Below are positions 25,331 to 36,959 of a stretch of 64,000 nucleotides of DNA, one piece after another. The notes beneath the pieces were generated by a model. That model made no database searches, was not told where the DNA came from, and saw only the letters and a program-made list of their open reading frames with translations. Positions within the stretch are counted from its first letter, which is position 1; each line of letters begins with the position of its first letter. This DNA is from Populus alba (lineage: Eukaryota > Streptophyta > Magnoliopsida > Malpighiales > Salicaceae): assembly GCF_005239225.2 (NCBI RefSeq), contig NC_133293.1:14290333-14354332 (forward strand). The letters run 5' to 3'. The position numbers were made by a program, and so were the translations under genes.

Positions 25331-25589
25331 GCTCGAACTCGTTTATCATCCCGCGGTGCCAGAAAAGAGAAGAGCCCGAACCCTCCTCTTGACGTGACAT
25401 TTTCAATAACTTCGGACGCAATACATGATTGCGTCCTAAGAAGCTTCTTTTTTTGGACACGTGTCTAATTTTCGTTTACATGAAAGGCCCACGTAACTAC
25501 AAGCACTCAAGACACCTCTACCTTGCTAGCAGTGGTTAAGATCGACACAATATTCTCCTCAGTATTTTGAGTTTAATGTTTGTTATTTA

Positions 25590-25745
25590 GAGCGTGTTTG
25601 ACAGTGTGGTAGCGGTTGTTTTTTAAATAGTTTTTTGTGCTGAAATATATGTCAATAATGTTTTTTTATTTTTTAAAAATTATTTTTAACATCAGCACAT
25701 CAAAACGATCCAAAAAATACAAACCACGCTCAATTTTAGCAAAAA
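25590..25745. repeat. Dispersed AT-rich MITE-like repeat, copy 10 (best preserved)
   Basis: The left end 'gagcgtgtttgacagtgtgg' faces a right side 'caaaccacgctcaatttt'. Thus 'gagcgtg' and 'cacgctc' form a short terminal inverted repeat. The core 'aacatcagcacatcaaaac' is intact. Confidence 0.65.
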
Positions 25746-27683
25746 AATTTTTTTTTAAATTGATAAAAACACTGGTTGAAACGCAGAGTCAGACGGCTCC
25801 TTAATGTAATTTATTAAACTTTTTCAGCACACTATATTTATAACTAGAGATATTTTTAAGATTGTTTAAAAGGAGACTTAATTGTGATTTACGAATAAAG
25901 TGAACAGGGAATATCTTTATGATCAAGTTAAAAAAAAAAGATTTTATTTAACTTATTTCTCATGAAATTAAGATACTGCCGCTGGTGGGTTTTTCACTTG
26001 TTTTCCGACTTTGACCTAATCTTTGAATTATTTTATTACTGCCCAGCTTTTTTGGTCATTGATCATTGGACCGAATTCAAAAGTTCTGGAACGTTCCGGT
26101 AGATGATAGTAAAATACCCAAGAAGCCCATACCGGGTCTTTGCTGAAATTGCTGTGTTCAAGGGAACGTGCCTTTTCTCTTTCTTTTTCTCTTTTTATTT
26201 CTGGCAAGGTAAAAAGGGTGGTGCTGCGGTGTTGCTTGGGGGCATCTAAAGGAGTCAGATCTTGAAAGTTGATGCTTTTTACAGATTTCTGGTGATGCCA
26301 GCATATGCCTTGCTGTCGAGTTTGCTAGTTGCAAGTTGCGGATTTGTGTCTGTCTTTTTGCATCCTTCAAGGACGGTCGATTGCGCATATCTTGCGCTCG
26401 GATCTGTGTACACTGGAGAATTTGCCTGTCCCCGTGTGCAATTTTTAAAAGCTTGTTTTCAAAACATCAGTAAATATGAGAATATGCCAAGTTTAATTAG
26501 AATTCATTGATTTGCGGTTATTGTGATTTTTTTGCAGCTTTTTAAAAGCGAGGCAAAGTTTATTCAGAATTTTGTTTAAATTTTGATAAAACTATATATA
26601 TTTTAATTCTCTAAAATCACAAAGTAAATAAATTTTTAGATTAACAAAACAATGATTTTATAAATTTTTTCAAGCTCAAAACTGCCAAAATGGTTTGGTC
26701 GTTTTGGCTACAATCCAATACTTTTATCAAATATCAAGTTGTTTTTTGAAATAATCTTCCTGATAATGTCGCGATTTAGAAATGTAACATTTTATTAATA
26801 TCGTGATTATGTATCGTGATATATGTATCAAATGTTACATATATAAATAATAATATCTTTAAATTATGCTATTTTTTTCAAAACTTTTAAGTCATGTTTT
26901 GCTTGAATATTTAATTATGTTTGGGGTGCCGATTGAGTGAGCAAAGGCATTAATGTGTCTGGTTTAAAACCCATCACCCTTATCAGATTATTTCGTTTGG
27001 TATGATGTTTTCATGTGGACTTTAGTGGCTTTTTAACCTTTCATTCAAAGAAGAATTGTAATAATATTTGATTAAAATTATTTTTCAATTTAAATAAAAA
27101 AATATTACAAGATTCTGACTCTTAAATTCGAACTTATATTACCATTTTAAAAAATATATTTTAGATTATCTTTATTCAATTTGTATTTATTTAACACGTT
27201 TTTTATCATGAATTATTTATTAGAAATGTCTCCCGGTTATAATTTAAATTCTAAAGTTATTTTCTACAAGTAAATATCAAATAAATGTTAAATCTAATTT
27301 ACAATAAAAAAATGAGGTTAGATATCGTATAAAATTTAATACAGATTAAGCATGTTATTATTCAAGATTCAGATCTTATAAAAGATCATAAAAAATATTT
27401 TTTCTCAATGAGCCAAGCATCAATTTGCGTGAATGGTATGCTTGAGACAAATTAAAGAAATAATAATTTGTCTACGTAGAAATATATTTGTTAATAAAAA
27501 GAGAGAGTGCACGAATATTTGAGACACCCTCCTTGCACTCTTCCAGTTTTCGAGGAAGTATTTTTTATACTGAATTGGGACCCCGCGCTGTTTAGAGAAC
27601 AAAAAAAAAAAATGGTAGCCGCGCCACCACTGGGCCTTTGATGCCATGTTACCAGGCAAACACTAGCCTTTCATTTGGATTCA

Positions 27684-27686
<3 letters not shown>

Positions 27687-27781
<95 letters not shown>
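27687..27781. repeat. Compound (TC)n(TA)n(TAA)n microsatellite
   Basis: A TC run of about 46 bases passes into a TA run of about 35 bases and then into TAA repeats, without interruption. Confidence 0.95.
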
Positions 27782-28149
27782 CATAAAAAAACGATGGCAT
27801 TTTCACTGTACACGCAGTTCATTGTTCATTATAGTGGCGTAGTTACATTTATACTCGTTATAAAAAAACAACAGTCTTGATGTTTAGGGTATTATGGTCC
27901 TCTCACATGACTAATTAGTTATTAAAAAATTAATTGAGGGTTTGAGCATCTTTTCAAAAAAAAATTTAAGACAATTAAATGACTTGATTATACTTCATAT
28001 CATAGTTTTTGAAGCCTTTCGCCTTTTCACCTGGGTTTTTTATATATATATTTTGTCACTGCAAGCTCATCAAGAAAATTTTGATATTTTAATAGAAATT
28101 AAATATTAATAGATCTAAAAAGTTATCAGTGCATGGGTTGCACCTGTGT

Positions 28150-29120
28150 GCTTTGGATGGCAGGTATAGTGTTTTTTGGTAGCATAAAATACTTTTTTAT
28201 TATATTATTGAAAGTGTTGTTGGGTTTTTTTTTATACTTGTACGATGCGTATTGCTAATGGCATGATGTTGTCATTGATCTTTTTTTTATCTCTCTCGTC
28301 CCTTTAAAATTATACATTGGTCATCTTTGTTGTTAAATCCTTATCCTTTTGAGTATTAATTTTTGTTATTGGCCATCTTATAAAAGTTTTTTGTTTTTTT
28401 AATATAGTCTTTCAACTCTAATTTGTCATGTGTTATATATTTTTTTAATTTGATCATTATTTCTTTTACTAGGTTTTTTTGTATGGATTTTATTAGTTTT
28501 TTTTTTATTTTATCATTTGATCGGTTCATGGGGTATTGTTTTTAAAAAAAAAATTTCCCTGTTCTTTTTATTTTTTTATCCTTTTGTTGAAGTTTTTTTT
28601 TTCAATTTAACCCTAAAATTGAAAATTAGTAGTTGCTCTTTAATTTAATTTTTATTTTGATTTTTACCTTGATTATTTTAATTACTATTTTTTATTTTAA
28701 TTCCTATCGTTTAGTCGAGTTTTGTTTTTTCCCGATTTCATTCTTAAGCACTTGATTTGTTAAGGATTAAACTTCATAATTTTTTCATGCATGGTACTTT
28801 TAGTTTAATGACCCATGTCACTAGTCTAAAAAAATTAATACAAGTTGACATCATTTTTTCCAACTTTTTTTTTATCCAGTTTCATAGATAAGCATTAGTT
28901 TTTTTTTTTTTAAAATAGCTTTGTGATTTTCTTCAATATATTTTTTATTGGATTATCCTGATCTTGTGATTTGGATCATGAATTTTGTAGATAGTTGACT
29001 CACTCCTTGTTGCCCAGGTTATATGTTTATCACGTCACCTTTTGTTGACCCGAGCCGATTTTTTTAATCCAGGTTCATACTTTTATTTTTTCAGGTTACC
29101 ATGGTAATTTTTTAAAAAAA
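28150..29120. repeat. T-rich dispersed repeat
   Basis: This is a long T-rich stretch with 'ggattatcctgatcttgtga', 'ggatcatgaattttg' and 'gttgacccgag' motifs. The motifs are related to the 'gggttaacccgtcaaacc' units at 6395-6970. No frame is coding. It probably belongs to an old retroelement or its long terminal repeat, but no boundaries could be found. Confidence 0.4.
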
Positions 29121-29162
29121 TCTTTTTACTATCATTAAATATTTTTCATCACATAGTTAAAA

Positions 29163-29421
29163 TAAATAAGTTATAGCGCTGTCATTTGATTGATAAGTTT
29201 ATTTGTCTTATTTGACTTTTTCTATTTTCATTGCCACCATAAAGCAAACATTTTCAGTAATAAAACATATTAAAATTATGTTTTGCAGTGAAACAAAAAA
29301 TGAGTTTTTAACATATTTTATGATGATTTATATTGGACGAGAGCTTGCTGAAGATATTGATTCGGATTTGATTATTGATGAATTTTATTTCACAAAATAT
29401 GGAAGAATGCAACTTCGATAA
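29163..29421 (+). pseudogene. Decayed C-terminal end of a hAT transposase (ZMYM1-like type)
   Basis: The frame from about 29209 to the stop at 29421 encodes a tail resembling the hAT C-terminal dimerisation region. The segment IFIATIKQTFSVIKHIK corresponds to the family pattern of a Thr-Glu-Arg-Ala-Phe-Ser-like core. After it come a Glu-rich stretch, 'YIGRELAEDIDSD', and a final basic helix ending MQLR. Catalytic upstream domains are absent. 'Cctgacccgccctttaac' at about 29581-29600 resembles the end of such elements. This is a relic, not a functional gene. The family call is from memory of the motif. Confidence 0.55.
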
Positions 29422-29532
29422 TGTAATTTATTTTTATTATTTTTAATTTTATATACTTTAAATTTGAATTAAAACTTTATTATTAACTTGAACATTTTAT
29501 ATATACAAGTTAATGATTAATCTTGAAAAATA

Positions 29533-29554
29533 ATATATATATATATATATATAT
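29533..29554. repeat. (AT)n microsatellite
   Basis: This is a near-perfect AT run between the transposase relic and its probable element end. Confidence 0.85.
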
Positions 29555-30319
29555 GCTTGATAGCTTAGGACATTAAAAATTCCTGACCCGCCCTTTAACA
29601 TGAGTTAATTCTGTTAATGAACAAGGATCCAGAAGTTTTTTCGTTTTTTTAGCTATTAATAAAATTAATTATATTTAAATTTCAACCGTTGATATTTTCA
29701 GACTCGCCAGTGGAATCCACTTATTGATGCACGGGATTTTCAATAAATGAATTGTAGAAGAATATTTGAATCTAAATTCATGAACTGTTTACTTAATGAG
29801 GTTTACTGGCAAGTGAATTTTAAAAGTATATATTATAATATTACAATCGTATAGAAAATATATCAAAGTCCAATTTACTGGTCTTGGAAAAAAAAAAAAA
29901 AAACGTAGGTGTCGTTTTGACTTTGATTGGATGAAAAAAATTCGAGAAGTCACTGTCATTTTCTTTGAGTTAAGCCACTGAATTAATAACATAAATCATG
30001 AAGGCATAACAGACGAAGGATCTAACCGTCCGTAACTAGGTACATTGCAATCATACTGTCTTCTATACTCAAGTATCAAAAGTGACATCCTATTCTTTTT
30101 TTTAATATATATATTTTCCACGACAAAAAGAGAATGTTGAGGGGATGGTTGCTAGTGTTTATTTAATTTTAATATTTATAGTTTATTTATTTTATCTTTA
30201 TTATTTTATAAATTATATTTTATATTCTAAATCAGTTTAAATTTTTAATTAAAAAACAAATCAACCTACAATTGAATATAATATTTCATAAACACTACAA
30301 GCAACATACTAGTTAGGTA

Positions 30320-30510
30320 AAATTTATCTATTTTAACTTCGAGGGGTGAAGTTTAATTGGTCGGGTCTTAAATTTATTTTTTAAAAATCACCAGTTCGAG
30401 AATTATAAACCTCGAGACTACTAGATATTTACATAGACTTTAATTTTAGTGTCCGTAAAATTAATCGAGATATACACAAGCTGGCCCGGACACCCATGTT
30501 AATTAAAAAA
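30320..30510. repeat. Dispersed repeat with 'gctggcccggacaccc' motif
   Basis: It contains 'cagttcgagaattataaacc', 'attaatcgagatatacacaa' and 'gctggcccggacaccc'. A diverged copy with the same order of motifs is at 53985-54150. It has no coding potential. Confidence 0.55.
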
Positions 30511-31699
30511 AAAATCTATTTTAAGACATGATTTCTTTATCATCTCTACATAAATATAGAGTAATCCAAAATTAAAACCCAGGTGTTGATGGATTGTTTG
30601 TCGAGAAGGTTTTCAACATGTATTGGTAGAAGCAGTCTCTGCATTGACAAAAATCGTCGATCGAGTTGACATTTCACGGCGAGCATTCTTTGATGATTTC
30701 TTAAATCCATAACGGTTGTTCTTTCTATTACATGTTTAATATAAAATTATTTAAGAGAAAAGCTTGACTTGCAGTGGGTGTTTTTTTTTCATTGTGCGTG
30801 TGATATATAATTTTTCAAGAGACGGACTCGGTGCTGAGATATCCTTGTTTTTCTTTAGCTGATGTTAGCGACAGAACTGATGATCTTGTGATTTTGAGAT
30901 ATCTTGTAAATAATTTGTTTTTTTGGTTGATTTTTATTAACATGTTAACTAGGATATAACGTATTATTAATTCACAATGTTAAATGTAATTAAAAAATAT
31001 AAAACGAGAAAACTACAAAGGACCCGACTATAAAATTCTCGGTGTAGTAAGTAGCTAACCTTTATTTTTGTAATTAATATAATACTAGTCTTTTGTCCCA
31101 ACTCATAAGAATCTTTTATTCAGACCTCTTGTTTCCTTCTGGACCAGGAGAGGGACAGGAGCATAAATCATCTGCAAGCTGTCATGGAACCATCTCGACT
31201 AATTACTTAGACCTTATTCAAATTCGACACCTAAGTTAGGTTTTGAAATCACAATTATAATTATTTATATTTTTACATGCGTAAAATAGATAATTTCAGA
31301 AATATTTTTTTATATAAATATTTAAAAATAAAAAATAAAAAATAAAAAATATTGTTTATGAAAAGATCTTCCATGTCCATTTCTTATTTTTGAAGTATAT
31401 AAATTCATTTTTAAAATTATTTCACAAACATATTTATTTTTATATTTTTATTTTTTCAACCAAGCATATTTATATTTTTACTATTTATATCTTTTTAGTA
31501 CCAATATAATAACCAAACTATAAAAAATATATTACAAGGAATTGTTTCACCGTGTAAAATTACGAAGCAAACAAATAAAAATGTACACATGCTAAATCTA
31601 TTTGTAATAATTTATTCAGAAAAAGGTTGTAACTGTCAGTAAAGTAAAGGGCAAAAGAGTAGTTGAGCACAACCCACCAACCCTAGCATCCTATTCTAT

Positions 31700-31706
31700 T
31701 ATAAAT
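31700..31706 (+). promoter_or_regulatory. TATA box of the SAMDC gene
   Basis: TATAAAT is followed about 30-45 bases later by the start of an A/C-rich leader. A telo-box-like 'aaccctag' lies just upstream near 31680. Confidence 0.6.
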
Positions 31707-32642
31707 TCACTCATTGGTTCCCCAGAGCCGAAAAAGCTCACAATAATTTCGTTGCAAACAGAAAAGGCCAAAAAGAAACAGAATCCTGTCTTCCTGTTAG
31801 CCTTTCAAAACTCACAGGGTTTCCACTCTCTACAGATTTTGGTAAGCGTCTCTCTTGTTGTTTATTGATCCTTCAAATCTGCATTTGTGTTAATTCTTAT
31901 TATTTTCATCTTTACCTATTTCCTCTTGTTGCTTGGGCTGTTTTCAGGTGATTTCTGTAAGATCAATAGCGTTTCGGTTATCGCTGGCGTTGGAAATCGC
32001 ACGTTTTTGTATTTGTAAGTTTCATCTTTATTAATTTAATTATACGCTTCGTTTCTTTGTTGTTTGATTTATTTATTTATTTCCAGGTCTTCGTATGATG
32101 CAAATTCACGGTTACGAAAATTTAGTTTAACTGTTTTTATTTCATAATCGTAAAATCCATGTTTTTCGGCTATTCTAGGTGGTTGTGTCAGTGGCGGAGC
32201 TGGTATGGTGAAGATTTTGATATTTTTGATGTTTTTATTATAGATCTGGGTTTCTATTATTAAGATTTGTGTCTTCACGTGCAACACCAATATACACGCG
32301 CGCGCGCACTTATATATTAGATTGTTACTGATTTTAGATCTTGTATGGTCAGAATTCGAGCCTAATTGGTTTGGTTTTGTCCGCCGCATTTCTTGATTTG
32401 GGTTCCAAAATTTTAAATATCAAATTCTAATTTATTTGCTTTTTTTTTTTAATTATCTGGGATTATTAGATATTTATTTTTATTTAATGAATGTTGGCTT
32501 GATAGATATTTGCTTGCCTTTTCACATGCCGTTTTGATTTGGATTCAAATTAGACTGTTTACTCTCGTTTGGTTGAGTTTGTTGCTTTACTTTGATCTTA
32601 GTTATTGATTTTCAGTATTTTGTTTTGTGTAGGAAAGACTGA

Positions 32643-32651
32643 ATGATCTAA
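32643..32651 (+). CDS. Tiny upstream ORF of SAMDC (Met-Ile-stop)
   Basis: ATG ATC TAA sits immediately before the conserved uORF. The last A of its stop codon is the first A of the next ATG, so the two frames overlap by one base. This is the arrangement known from plant SAMDC leaders. There the tiny frame diverts ribosomes at low polyamine levels and the larger uORF represses at high levels. The regulatory role here is by homology. Confidence 0.85.
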   Translation: MI

Positions 32652-32900
32652 TGGAGTCAAAAGGTGGGAAGAAAAAGTCCAGTAGTAGTAAAACCTTATT
32701 CTACGAAGCTCCCCTTGGTTACAGCATCGAAGACATTCGACCCCACGGTGGAATCAAGAAGTTCAGATCAGCTGCCTACTCCAATGTAAGCGTTCTCGAT
32801 GATTTTGCCTGTATCGAGGGAATTTCTTATATCATTGAAAAAATTGCTAATCTCTTGCTTCTCTTTTTTCCCTTTGCAGTGCGCTCGCAAGCCGTCCTGA
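32651..32900 (+). CDS. Conserved 51-aa upstream ORF of SAMDC, split by an intron
   Basis: The exons are 32651-32785 and 32880-32900. The frame starts MESKGGKKKSSSS and ends CARKPS after splicing. This is the hallmark peptide of the plant SAMDC small uORF, whose family length is about 50-54 residues. In known plants this peptide stalls ribosomes when spermidine/spermine is high and so lowers translation of the downstream enzyme. The 94-bp intron between the exons has clean GT-AG ends. If it is retained, the frame reads on into a different tail, as in the unspliced frame to 32923. Confidence 0.93.
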
Positions 32901-33126
32901 TATTCATTAAAAAGGCCTTTTGACCACATAACGTGGTCCATCATCAATTGCTGTATTAGTTAGTATTTTATTCTTCTTCAATCAGTCTCTCCCTCTTTCT
33001 TGCCTCTCTCTATGCGACCGTGATTGCCTTGCGACTGTGATCACCTTTGGATTGTGTTATTTGCAACTGTGAACTTGTTATTGCAACTCCAATAATCTGC
33101 TGCTGTCACTACTTCTGTTGGTCAAT

Positions 33127-34194
33127 ATGGACCTGGCTGTTTCTGCAATTGGATTTGAAGGCTATGAAAAGAGGCTAGAAATCACTTATTTTGAGCCGGG
33201 CATCTTTGATGATCCTGAAGGGAAGGGCCTTCGATCTCTGTCAAAGCCTCAGTTGGATGAGATTCTTGGACCGGCCGAGTGCACTATTGTTGATTCGCTA
33301 TCAAATGACTATGTGGACTCCTATGTCCTCTCTGAGTCTAGCCTCTTTGTATATCCTTACAAGATAATCATTAAGACCTGTGGGACTACAAAATTACTCC
33401 TTTCAATCCCAGCTATCCTGAAGTTGGCTGATACCCTTTCTCTAAATGTGAGATCTGTGAGGTATACTCGTGGGAGCTTCATTTTCCCTGGAGCTCAGTC
33501 CTATCCTCATCGCAGTTTCTCCGAAGAAGTTGCTGTCCTGGATGGCTACTTCGGCAAGCTTGGTTCGGGAAGCAAGGCTTACATAATGGGTGGTCTGGAC
33601 AAACCACAGAAATGGCATGTTTACTCTGCATCTGCAGATTCGGCTCTCTCTCGTGACCCTATTTACACTATTGAGATGTGCATGACTGGCTTGGACAGGG
33701 AGAAGGCTTCTGTGTTTTACAAAACCCAATCATCTTCAGCAGCAGCAATGACTGATGATTCTGGAATAAGAAAGATTCTACCTGCCTCTAATATATGTGA
33801 TTTTGAGTTCGAACCCTGTGGTTATTCCATGAATTCAATTGAAGGAGCTGCAATCTCTACAATCCATGTTACTCCGGAAGATGGTTTCAGTTATGCAAGC
33901 TTTGAAGCTGCAGGATATGATCTGAAAGATGTGAGCCTTAACCAGTTAGTTGATAGGGTGTTGGCTTGTTTCCAATCAACCGAATTCTCCATTGCTGTGC
34001 ATGCTGATGTTGCTGGAGAACAGCTTGAGCGGATTTGTTCCCTCAATGTCAAGGGATACTGTCGTGGAGAGATGAGCCATGGAGAGCTTGGTATGGGTGG
34101 TTCCATTATCTACCAGAAGTTTGTTAGGTCTGGGAATGCTGATTCTCCAAGATCAATCCTTAAATGCTGCTGGAAAGAGGAAGAAGATTATTAG
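33127..34194 (+). CDS. SAMDC: S-adenosylmethionine decarboxylase proenzyme, 355 aa
   Basis: It decarboxylates S-adenosylmethionine to supply aminopropyl groups for spermidine and spermine, in the cytosol. The main frame has no introns. The proenzyme cleaves itself inside YVLSESS between E70 and S71, and S71 becomes the pyruvoyl cofactor. Other active-site residues are visible: E11 and E14 in FEGYEK, C85 in KTCGTT, S234 in GYSMNS, and H247 in TIHVTPED. A plant PEST-like region, [16 protein letters not shown], is at 245-260. The length matches plant enzymes (about 350-365). The open frame begins upstream at a TTG, but the ATG at 33127 gives the family start [16 protein letters not shown]. Translation is probably controlled by the two uORFs in the leader. 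Confidence 0.97.
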   Translation: MDLAVSAIGFEGYEKRLEITYFEPGIFDDPEGKGLRSLSKPQLDEILGPAECTIVDSLSNDYVDSYVLSESSLFVYPYKIIIKTCGTTKLLLSIPAILKLADTLSLNVRSVRYTRGSFIFPGAQSYPHRSFSEEVAVLDGYFGKLGSGSKAYIMGGLDKPQKWHVYSASADSALSRDPIYTIEMCMTGLDREKASVFYKTQSSSAAAMTDDSGIRKILPASNICDFEFEPCGYSMNSIEGAAISTIHVTPEDGFSYASFEAAGYDLKDVSLNQLVDRVLACFQSTEFSIAVHADVAGEQLERICSLNVKGYCRGEMSHGELGMGGSIIYQKFVRSGNADSPRSILKCCWKEEEDY

Positions 34195-34620
34195 TTCCAT
34201 AAGTATTTCCTTGGTGTCCGTCTATGAATTGAATAGTAAAATTTGCTTCGCAGGCATACCCCGAGGACTGCCATTGTAGGAATTACTCTGTTTTTTCTTT
34301 TTTAAACAAAAAACTCAGCAGCTCTTGGTAGTCAAAGGCAAGAATATTGCCAGTGCACTGTCTTGGTTTTAGTCATTGTCTTCAAATAAGAGTCTGGAGC
34401 TCGTATCCTGACTAATTATGTTATCCTGTTCGACCGGTTTTCTGGTATTGGATTTGAAGAATTTTCTGATCATTGCTATTTTTCCCTTGAAGTTTTCAGC
34501 TAGCTGATAAGTGTGTTTTTCGGAATGGCAATTGTATTCTTTTCGTGGAAGTGTGCTTTCATTTATTCAAATGGAAGCGTTTATAAAGGGATGTAATGAA
34601 AAATTCAATTATAATGATCC
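34195..34620 (+). other. 3' UTR and downstream flank of SAMDC
   Basis: This non-coding sequence has gene-like base composition until about 34600, where the AT-rich spacer begins. Part of it (34551-34592) recurs at about 37302-37344. Confidence 0.5.
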
Positions 34621-35259
34621 TGTAAAAATAAAAATAAAATAAAATTATAAATTTCAATCTCCAATCAACTTAATATTAAAAAATTAAATTGAAAAACATA
34701 AAAATAAAATACAAAAAGTAACTTGAATTAACCTAAAATCTTAGTTCAAGAACCTATGTAGTGTAGTATTTTTTCTCTTGAAAATTAAATTAAATTTTAA
34801 AAATTAAATAATTATTGTGTTTGATATTTTTTTAGAATATTAATTTAATTTTTTTTTGAAATTCAAATCATAAAAAATAAATAAGCCATTTACTTTATTA
34901 TTAGAATTTCTAATAAAAAATATTATTTAAAAAATAAGTCTTCATCCTTCTCTCTCAAGGCCCTTCAACTGTTGCTTCCTCTTGTTTTTTTTTTTTTTTT
35001 TTTCGCGTGCAATCATGATGTCTGGAAAAGGGTAGTGCTTAACGACAAAATCAAAACTTGTTCAGTTGATATTTTAAGGAGTTTATATCTTAGCGAGAAC
35101 ATGTTGGCGGTTACCAAAATCAACATCCTCCAGGATCAAGGCTTTAAAAAAAACACAGAGGGAGATAGAGATGATGATGAGGAAATCTCCGTGTTTTTTG
35201 TAAAATTGAAGTTGAGTAGTATAATAAAATAAGTACAGATGATAGGATTTGGTCTTCAA

Positions 35260-36680
35260 CTTTCCACCGTAAGATTTAATAATTTTACTACCAAAATTTT
35301 TTCATCAATGTACGATATATATTCTGTTAATAATTAATTTACTGACATAAATACTTCATCGATGAATCTTTTATTGATAATTTTTTATTTGTTGTGAATC
35401 CGTTAATAATAAAAAAATATTATTACCGACGGATTTACTGACAGAATAAATACGTCGGTAATAATATTTTTTTTATTACCGACAGAAATTTCACATATAA
35501 AACATTTTTAAAAAAATTTATTTTATAAAATTATAAAATAATTAGATTAACATAAATCAACACTGTATAATATATACTCAAAATGCTTGGAAAAAAGAAT
35601 AAGAAAATCAACTCAAACAAATTTGCAACAAATAAATAAAATAAAAAAATAAATTCAACTAAAAAAATTCATATGAAAAAAATGAAGTTGCAATTGCTAA
35701 AAATTTAAAAATCCTATAAATAAGTCAATTAAAAATTGATCTTATATGAAAAAAAATCTACAACATTTATACAATTACTAACAATTAAAAATAAAATAAA
35801 AAACAAATATAGTGAAAAAAATCATGAAAAAAGAAGAAGAAGAAAATCTTACCTTAATGTACTTACAAGTGAAGCTAAGGAGATAAAAAATGTTTTGCAA
35901 AGCATATTAATTAAAAAAAAACTAAAAGGATAAAAGAAGAAAAAAGAAGAAGACATACCCCAGCATTGAGAAAAAGAGAAGGAGATGAAGAGAGAAAAGA
36001 AGAGAAAGAAATAGATATTGATGTTTTTTACATATAGTGAAGAAGAAAAAGTAAAAGTATAAGAAGAATGAGAAGAAATGAGTCTATCTCTTGTGAAATG
36101 AGCGAATTCAGGTTTTTTATTGGAGTGCGTTAGCGACGGATAATTGAATATTAATATTTTTTAATTATTTCATTGGTAATATTTAATTTAAATTTTCAAT
36201 TTCGTAAAATTTTTTTAGAGACCTCCAACAATTACTGACGATTTTTCAATCCGTCGGTGATTCCGTCTGTAATATTTAAATAAAAATTTTAAATCAATTG
36301 AATTTTTTTAGAAAACCACCAAATAACACCGACGACTTTTCAATTCGTCGGTGATTTTGCCCGCAAAGAACAACAATTAACAATGCAATTGGAAAGTGAA
36401 AAATTCTAGAGCTCTCTGGAAAATAACAACGGAAAAGTCTGTCTATGATTCCCTTTGTAATTGACATGATAAACAATGTTCACAGTTTACCAACGGATTT
36501 ATTTTTCCGTCGAATCAATTCTGTCGGTAATTTCGTTGGTAAAAATGAAACGTTATCATTTTTTTTTGCTTTATTTTTTTTCCCACTGTAATTCCCTCGG
36601 TATATACCGAGGAAATATTTATGTCAGTAAAATCCCTCGGTATTTCCGTTTGTATTTATCTCATTGGCTATGGGGATGAT
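35260..36680. mobile_element. Candidate non-autonomous DNA transposon with 'ccgtcggt' sub-terminal motifs
   Basis: Motifs such as 'ttaccgacgga', 'cgtcggtaataat', 'tccgtcggtgattccgtc' and 'ttcgtcggtgattttg' occur in both orientations. They cluster at the two sides (35340-35500 and 36120-36670). The middle is A-rich non-coding sequence of purine repeats. Clustered short inverted motifs near the ends are typical of CACTA-like elements, but I could not define terminal repeats or a target duplication. Confidence 0.5.
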
Positions 36681-36959
36681 ATGTAGATAAGGTTCAAGAA
36701 ATTAAAAATCATGTAACTAATATATTATTACTAGCAATTCATAGGTGTTATTTAGTTATTTTTTTTGGTTCAATTTATATATTAATTGAGATTATTTTTG
36801 TAAGGGTGAAATAACCAAGATTTCTAATTCAATTTAATTTTATGGGTATTCCACAATATAGAAAATATATTTTCAAATATAAAAATTATTATAGTTATTA
36901 ATTAAATTCAAATAAAATATGAAATATTTAATTTTACATGTGATTTTTTCCCAAACAAA

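Larger units (their letters stand above)
23240..31690. other. Gene-poor AT-rich spacer
   Basis: No supportable functional gene is present. It holds four MITE-like copies (23275-23405, 24300-24485, 25190-25330, 25590-25745), AT and compound TC/TA microsatellites, a long T-rich dispersed repeat (about 28150-29120) with 'gttgacccgag' motifs, a decayed hAT transposase end (29163-29421), and a 'ctggcccggacaccc' repeat (30320-30510). The moderately GC-rich stretch at 26080-26460 has no recognisable coding content. Confidence 0.6.
31735..33126 (+). other. Spliced 5' leader of SAMDC
   Basis: The probable leader exons are about 31735-31841, 31948-32014, 32633-32785, and 32880 onward into the main frame. 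The matching donors are ttttg|gtaagc, attt|gtaagt and ccaat|gtaagc; the acceptors are ttcag|gtg, tgtag|gaa and ttgcag|tgc. Exon 3 carries two upstream frames. The middle small exon is the least certain and may be alternative. Confidence 0.65.

Noticed and set aside
26262..26510. 82-codon frame in a moderately GC-rich stretch
   Set aside because: It has no recognisable domain and no clear splice sites. It may be transcribed, but I cannot support a gene.
30385..30400. 'Cagttcgagaa' resembling a tRNA T-loop
   Set aside because: No acceptor, D or anticodon arms could be found around it; the motif belongs to a dispersed repeat.
32185..32202. 'Cagtggcggagctgg' in the SAMDC leader intron, like a hAT element end
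   Set aside because: No partner end or target duplication was found, so a 15-base match is too weak.
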